Assembly (NCBI GenBank): GCA_007124535.1
Contig: SLEY01000507.1
Location: 1 to 7,884 of the forward strand
DNA: 7,884 nucleotides
Direction of reading: 5' to 3'
DNA from: Planctomycetaceae bacterium
GTDB taxonomy: Bacteria > Planctomycetota > Planctomycetia > Pirellulales > Pirellulaceae
Position 1 is the first letter of the stretch; each line of letters starts with the position of its first letter. This document shows, piece by piece, positions 5,012-7,884 of this stretch. The notes beneath the pieces are model-generated. The model saw only the letters and a list, made by a program, of their open reading frames with translations, was not told the DNA's origin and made no database searches. The position numbers were made by a program, and so were the translations under genes.

Positions 5012-7141
5012 TCATTTCATCAGCAGCACCCAATCCTCTCGGGAGGGGGATTGGAAGTAGCCGTCATCGCGGGGCGCCGCCTCGCGCCGCTCCGCGGTGA
5101 GCGGATTGAACCATGTCGTTTGGAGTCCCTCCCGGAATGGCTCCAGGTCCACCTCCAGCAGTCCGCCGCCGGTGAGGAAGATCACGGCGCTGCTGCCGTC
5201 CGGCGCTTTGGCGGCGGCAACCGACGCCTGCGTGTCGGTGGGGGTTTGCACGGCCGGAAGGCCGTTGGCGGACGTGGCCGTAGTGCGCAGCCGCATCTCG
5301 TAGGTCGTGCCCAGTTGCCCGAGTGTGAAATTGCGGGTGACGTGATCGGCGGACAAGGTCACGATCCGCGCCGGGCCGGTTTGATGGGTCTGGCCGGGCG
5401 TGATCCACGCTTCCAGTGTCAAGGCGTTGCTCTGCTGGACCGCGGCGGTGAGCCGTTTCGCGGGGTCTGGCGTGGCGATCAGGACCGGACCGTGGAGTTC
5501 CAGCCCGTTCTCGCGCCACGTGGTCGCTCCCGCGTCGCCGATGTGAAGATCGAGGGCGGGTACTCGGCCCGAGAGGTCGCGGACGACTTCGCCTTGCCCT
5601 TCGTCAAAGGCGTAGCGGACCTGGAGCCCGTCCGAGTGCACCGGGGCGCCGGCCGCATGATGGTCCGCGATTTCCGCCGCGTCCAGCGCTCGGTCGTAAA
5701 CCGCCACGCCGTGATACGTGCCCAGCCAATCCCGGTCCCGGGTGAATTCGTTCCCCAGCGCCAGTCGCATGGCGGGGTCCCCTACCAGCCGGCCGCCGAG
5801 TTCTTCGGCCGCCGCTTCCTGACCGTTGACGTACAGGCGCGCTCGCCCGTCCCGGCTCCGCGTATAGGCGACATGCGTTTTTCGGCGCTGCACCGCCGCC
5901 GCGACATCGGGCACGTGCACGACGAAGTCCAGGTCGGGCTCGATATGAGGCCAGCCGACCTCCTCCATGACCGTCCGGACGTTGCGGATGTGGGCCAGGG
6001 CCAGTTCATTGGCGCCGATGCCGAAGGGCCGGTCGTCGGGCCCGGGCCGGTGGAAACGCGAACTGGCGAGACCGCCGATGACATTCCGCCACATCCGCCG
6101 GGTGGCTTCCAGCTCGCCCCCCGTCCAACCATGGCCCTCGCCGCCGTAGATCTTCACGTTGTTCAGCGGCTTGGGAGCGTCCCGCACTCGGCCTCGGACG
6201 GCTTGGATCTGGTCGAAGTGATGCTGGCCGCGGTGGACGTTGTTCTGCGAGATTTCGAAGAAATCGTAGTGCTCGTCGTCGTGGAGCAATGCGATCTGTT
6301 CTGCCGAATCGAAGTTCGAGTTCCGCCGCATGTCGGCCAGATAGACAGCCACGCCTTCACGCTCCGCACGCCGGCGAACGAAGCGCGCCCAGTAGCGGCC
6401 CCATTCGGGGTCTTCGCCGATCTCGTTGTTCATGCAGTACAGCACGTGGGGGTACTTCAGGCTGAAATCCAGCATGCGGTTCACAAAGGCTTCCTGGTAC
6501 CGGCGGACCACTTCGTTGTCGTCCATGGCGGGTACGGTGTGGAAAAACGCATGGCGGCTGGGCGTGGAGCCGGAGTAGTAGTCGATTTCCTCCGCCAGAT
6601 GGGATTCCTCCGCCGTATAGTTGACATTGTTCCGCGGATTGTAGGGGTGCGATTCCCAGCCCCGGTTCTCCGGGCCATAGCCCAACGGGGCTTCCGAGGC
6701 GAACAGATCCCAAGGATCCCACACCTCGATCTGCACGATGATGTCCCGCTCGTAACCCATCCGCAGAAAATCGTCGAAACGTTCCCAATACTCCGCGTCC
6801 CACTGGTCCAGATCGTAACGTCCGTCCTCGCGCCGGGCAAAGGCGTAACGGTTCTCCGGGTTCCGGTCGGACATGGTGTTGCGCACGTAGTTGCCGCCGG
6901 CACGAGCGAGCGTGTCCAAATGTTCCTGGAGGCCTTCCGGATGGTTGAACAGGTTGTCCTGCCGGCTGCCGCCGACCAGCAACACCGGTTGCCCCTGATA
7001 CTGCCAGTAAAAGGGGTTCTCCGCCCACGGCTGAATGCGCTCGGCGTCCTCAGCGTTTACAGCAAAGCCCCCCCAAGTGATGGCCAACGCCATCGCCGCG
7101 ATCAATCCGGCACGTTCCACGAGACGGTTTAGGTGAATCAC
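5012..7141 (-). CDS. Secreted glycoside-hydrolase-like protein with an inserted, permuted LamG domain
   Basis: With the GTG at 7141 the product has 709 residues. Residues 1-31 form a signal peptide: basic start (HLNRLVER), hydrophobic core AGLIAAMALAITWGGF, likely cut near AVNA-ED. Residues 34-400 resemble a clan GH-A type (beta/alpha)8 barrel: NPFYWQYQGQPVLLVGGS, then RAGGNYVRNTM, IVQIEVWDPWD, HVLYCMNNEIGEDPEWGRYW and VKIYGGEGHGW. By analogy E240 (in MNNE) is a candidate acid/base and E335 (in YGGEG) a candidate nucleophile. Residues 417-637 are a LamG/concanavalin-like domain with its halves in reverse order. Residues 640-709 look like the C-terminal beta-sandwich seen after such barrels (SSAVIFLTGGGLLEVDL, TTWFNPLTAERRE, final DWVLLM). 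It probably acts outside the cytoplasm on a polysaccharide or glycoconjugate; substrate unknown. The start rests on the RBS; the frame stays open upstream to 7381, but that part lacks an RBS and would bury the signal peptide. Confidence 0.85.
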   Translation of the reverse strand: MIHLNRLVERAGLIAAMALAITWGGFAVNAEDAERIQPWAENPFYWQYQGQPVLLVGGSRQDNLFNHPEGLQEHLDTLARAGGNYVRNTMSDRNPENRYAFARREDGRYDLDQWDAEYWERFDDFLRMGYERDIIVQIEVWDPWDLFASEAPLGYGPENRGWESHPYNPRNNVNYTAEESHLAEEIDYYSGSTPSRHAFFHTVPAMDDNEVVRRYQEAFVNRMLDFSLKYPHVLYCMNNEIGEDPEWGRYWARFVRRRAEREGVAVYLADMRRNSNFDSAEQIALLHDDEHYDFFEISQNNVHRGQHHFDQIQAVRGRVRDAPKPLNNVKIYGGEGHGWTGGELEATRRMWRNVIGGLASSRFHRPGPDDRPFGIGANELALAHIRNVRTVMEEVGWPHIEPDLDFVVHVPDVAAAVQRRKTHVAYTRSRDGRARLYVNGQEAAAEELGGRLVGDPAMRLALGNEFTRDRDWLGTYHGVAVYDRALDAAEIADHHAAGAPVHSDGLQVRYAFDEGQGEVVRDLSGRVPALDLHIGDAGATTWRENGLELHGPVLIATPDPAKRLTAAVQQSNALTLEAWITPGQTHQTGPARIVTLSADHVTRNFTLGQLGTTYEMRLRTTATSANGLPAVQTPTDTQASVAAAKAPDGSSAVIFLTGGGLLEVDLEPFREGLQTTWFNPLTAERREAAPRDDGYFQSPSREDWVLLMK
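5231..5635 (-). other. Segment matching the FIRST half of a LamG domain
   Basis: Residues 503-637 of the GH-like protein. They begin with SDGLQVRYAFDEGQGEVVRD, the strand that opens Laminin_G_3 domains, and continue through LTLEAWITP, ARIVTLSADHVTRNFTLGQ, YEMRLRT and NGLPAVQTP. In ordinary planctomycete LamG domains this block is followed by the THVxYTRDxxGxARLYVNG half; here the next residues belong to the C-terminal beta-sandwich instead. Confidence 0.7.
5642..5893 (-). other. Segment matching the SECOND half of a LamG domain
   Basis: Residues 417-500 of the GH-like protein. They contain KTHVAYTRSRDGRARLYVNG, MRLALGNEFTRDRDWLGTY and VAVYDRALDAAEIADHHAAG, which is how Laminin_G_3 domains end. 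It lies before, not after, the segment that matches the domain's beginning. Confidence 0.7.
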
Positions 7142-7147
7142 GATCGA

Positions 7148-7153
7148 CCTCCC
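7148..7153 (-). promoter_or_regulatory. Ribosome binding site deciding the GH-like protein start
   Basis: The minus strand reads GGGAGG 6 bases before the GTG at 7141. The nearest upstream ATG (7183) has no purine-rich sequence in front of it. Starting at the GTG places the hydrophobic signal sequence at residues 11-26. Confidence 0.75.
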
Positions 7154-7397
7154 ATCGCTAGTACCCACCGCAGGGGCGGACATGACCGAACCGCATTTGG
7201 CCAGCTCCCCTTGCGGGGGCGCGGCACAAGCACGATCTCGATTCGGTGGCTCCTCCCCACCTCCATTCCATCCCGGCAGCCCACGCCACCGGTCCCAACC
7301 TCCAACGTACCCGGTCGAGCGACCGATTTCCACAACCGGTGACCGTCTTCCTCGTGCCGCCAATCGCAATTGACGGTACATAACACGACTCTCCCGG

Positions 7398-7420
7398 ATG
7401 CCCCCGGCTTGCCCGGGGGA
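7398..7420 (+). repeat. GC-rich repeat copy 1 (left arm of inner inverted repeat)
   Basis: The 23 bases beginning ATGCCCCCGGCTTG and ending GGGGGA match the reverse complement of 7521-7543 at 22 positions. Similarity continues weakly to about 7440 (an ACGCTC..T.GCTA block). Each copy is itself a palindrome around CCCCCGG/CCGGGGG. Frames through it spell PPGKPG, which I recall from spurious planctomycete ORFs. Confidence 0.7.
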
Positions 7421-7473
7421 GGGCTCACGCTCTTCGCTACCTCCCGCTCGCTCCCCTTGTTTCTCTTGGGTGG

Positions 7474-7491
7474 CCCGGCTTGCCCAGGGGG
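7474..7491 (+). repeat. GC-rich repeat copy 2 (degenerate, same orientation as copy 1)
   Basis: CCCGGCTTGCCCAGGGGG shares the CCCGGCTTGCCC core with copy 1 but has one internal change (A for G) and a shorter 5' C-run. It is probably a decayed copy between the two inverted arms. Confidence 0.55.
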
Positions 7492-7520
7492 CGTTTCACG
7501 CATAGCAAGGAGCGTAACCA

Positions 7521-7543
7521 TCCCCCGGACAAGCCGGGGGCAT
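7521..7543 (-). repeat. GC-rich repeat copy 3 (right arm of inner inverted repeat)
   Basis: On the minus strand this is the copy 1 sequence with a single change (TTGTCC for TTGCCC). With copy 1 it could fold the 146 bases from 7398 to 7543 into a hairpin. It lies about 80 bases downstream of the stop of the right-edge CDS, on that gene's own strand. Confidence 0.7.
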
Positions 7544-7623
7544 TCGATTGAATGCCCAGCCTACGGGGAGGCATAGCATGGAACTTCACGGGCTTGGTGG
7601 CCTATCAATTGCGATTCGCGGCA

Positions 7624-7884
7624 CTAGTCGGTCGGTTCGGTGACGAGGAAATCGATCCAGGCGTCTTCGAAGGCACGCCAAATCTGCTGGCCCGGCTGCG
7701 CGTCCTCCGGCACTTGGAACGTGTGCTCTTCCTGGCCGAGCACCGTGACGGTTTCGCCCGGAACCACACGCGAGCGGCGGCTGTCCAGCAGGGTCTCCGG
7801 CTCCGCACCGGGGGTCAGCACATAGCGAAAGGCGTGGTCGACCGGCATGATGTGGACCAAACCGCGGCTGAAACGCGTCGCTGC
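7624..7884 (-). CDS. C-terminal end of an unidentified protein, partial
   Basis: The frame is open from the right edge to a TAG at 7624-7626, giving 86 residues; the true start lies outside the window. It begins with AATRFSRGLVHIMPVDHAFR, so the in-frame TTG at 7860 is unlikely to be the start. The segment has strongly GC-rich third positions and an ordinary amino-acid mix, with beta-rich stretches such as SRVVPGETVTVLGQEEHTFQVP followed by DAWIDFLVTEPTD, and no membrane helix. I do not recognise the family; it could be the last small domain of a larger soluble or exported protein. It is on the same strand as the GH-like gene, but 482 bases and a nested repeat block separate them, so an operon is unlikely. 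Confidence 0.7.
   Translation of the reverse strand, partial: AATRFSRGLVHIMPVDHAFRYVLTPGAEPETLLDSRRSRVVPGETVTVLGQEEHTFQVPEDAQPGQQIWRAFEDAWIDFLVTEPTD

Larger units (their letters stand above)
7354..7624. repeat. Outer inverted repeat, 20-base arms bracketing 271 bases
   Basis: The left arm (7354-7373, GTGCCGCCAATCGCAATTGA) and the right arm (7605-7624) are reverse complements at 19 of 20 positions. They enclose a second, inner inverted repeat. The outermost base of the right arm is also the last base of the neighbouring CDS's TAG stop. Arms of this length at the ends of a short non-coding block resemble a MITE, but I see no target-site duplication (left flank TTCCTC, right flank TAGTCG). Confidence 0.65.

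Noticed and set aside
4937..7132. A 731-codon plus-strand open frame antisense to the GH-like gene
   Set aside because: It is the mirror frame of a GC-rich coding sequence, rich in Arg, Val and His with no recognisable domain. The minus frame has a signal peptide, family motifs and an RBS.
7142..7381. An 80-residue N-terminal extension of the GH-like protein starting at ATG 7381
   Set aside because: It has no RBS, starts in the left arm of an inverted repeat, is Gly/Arg-rich, and would place the signal peptide internally.
7138..7521. A 127-codon minus-strand frame containing PPGQAG and PPGKPG
   Set aside because: It reads through the GC-rich repeats and the GH-like gene's leader; translation of a repeat, not a protein family.
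7398..7543. A CRISPR array from the three related repeats
   Set aside because: The copies are palindromic, in mixed orientation and unevenly spaced, with no cas genes in the window.
7354..7624. A complete insertion sequence
   Set aside because: There is no transposase frame and no target-site duplication; at most a non-autonomous element.

Overview
The window looks like chromosomal DNA of a GC-rich planctomycete (Planctomycetota). Three things suggest this: the secreted glycoside-hydrolase-like protein carries a LamG domain of the sequence type common in that phylum; there are inverted GC-rich repeats whose spurious translations (SGVEPPHSK-like and PPGKPG/PPGQAG-like) I remember as recurrent in planctomycete genomes; and genes are spaced and switch strand instead of forming long operons. 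This is pattern recognition, not a database result. There is no rRNA, tRNA, CRISPR array, phage module or transposase gene in the window.

Layout, left to right. The tail of a sialidase-like CDS (3-167, +) ends at a hairpin. A 672-base stretch follows with no convincing gene, only a weak antisense reading frame. Next is a complete concentrative nucleoside transporter (840-2042, +), which converges on a small Nudix hydrolase (2082-2501, -) with a hairpin between their stops. An inverted repeat of 30-base arms (29/30 complementary) around a pyrimidine-rich centre separates the Nudix gene from a nitroreductase (2749-3306, -). The nitroreductase is divergent from a MacB/FtsX-type ABC permease (3520-4905, +); the shared 213-base spacer holds one consensus -10 box on each strand. 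The permease converges on a 709-residue secreted GH-like protein (5012-7141, -). Upstream of that gene is a 482-base spacer built of nested inverted repeats (20-base arms at 7354 and 7605 enclosing 23-base arms at 7398 and 7521), then the C-terminal end of an unidentified CDS (7624 to the right edge, -).

The genes do not form one pathway. The sialidase-like tail and the GH-like protein fit a polysaccharide-scavenging lifestyle. The nucleoside transporter, Nudix enzyme, nitroreductase and permease are ordinary single-gene functions. The permease has no ATPase partner in view.

The most notable observation is inside the GH-like protein. Its LamG/concanavalin-like domain appears circularly permuted: the segment that normally forms the second half of the domain precedes the segment that normally forms the first half, and the pair sits in a loop between the catalytic barrel and a C-terminal beta-sandwich. 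I see no clear new multi-gene system here.
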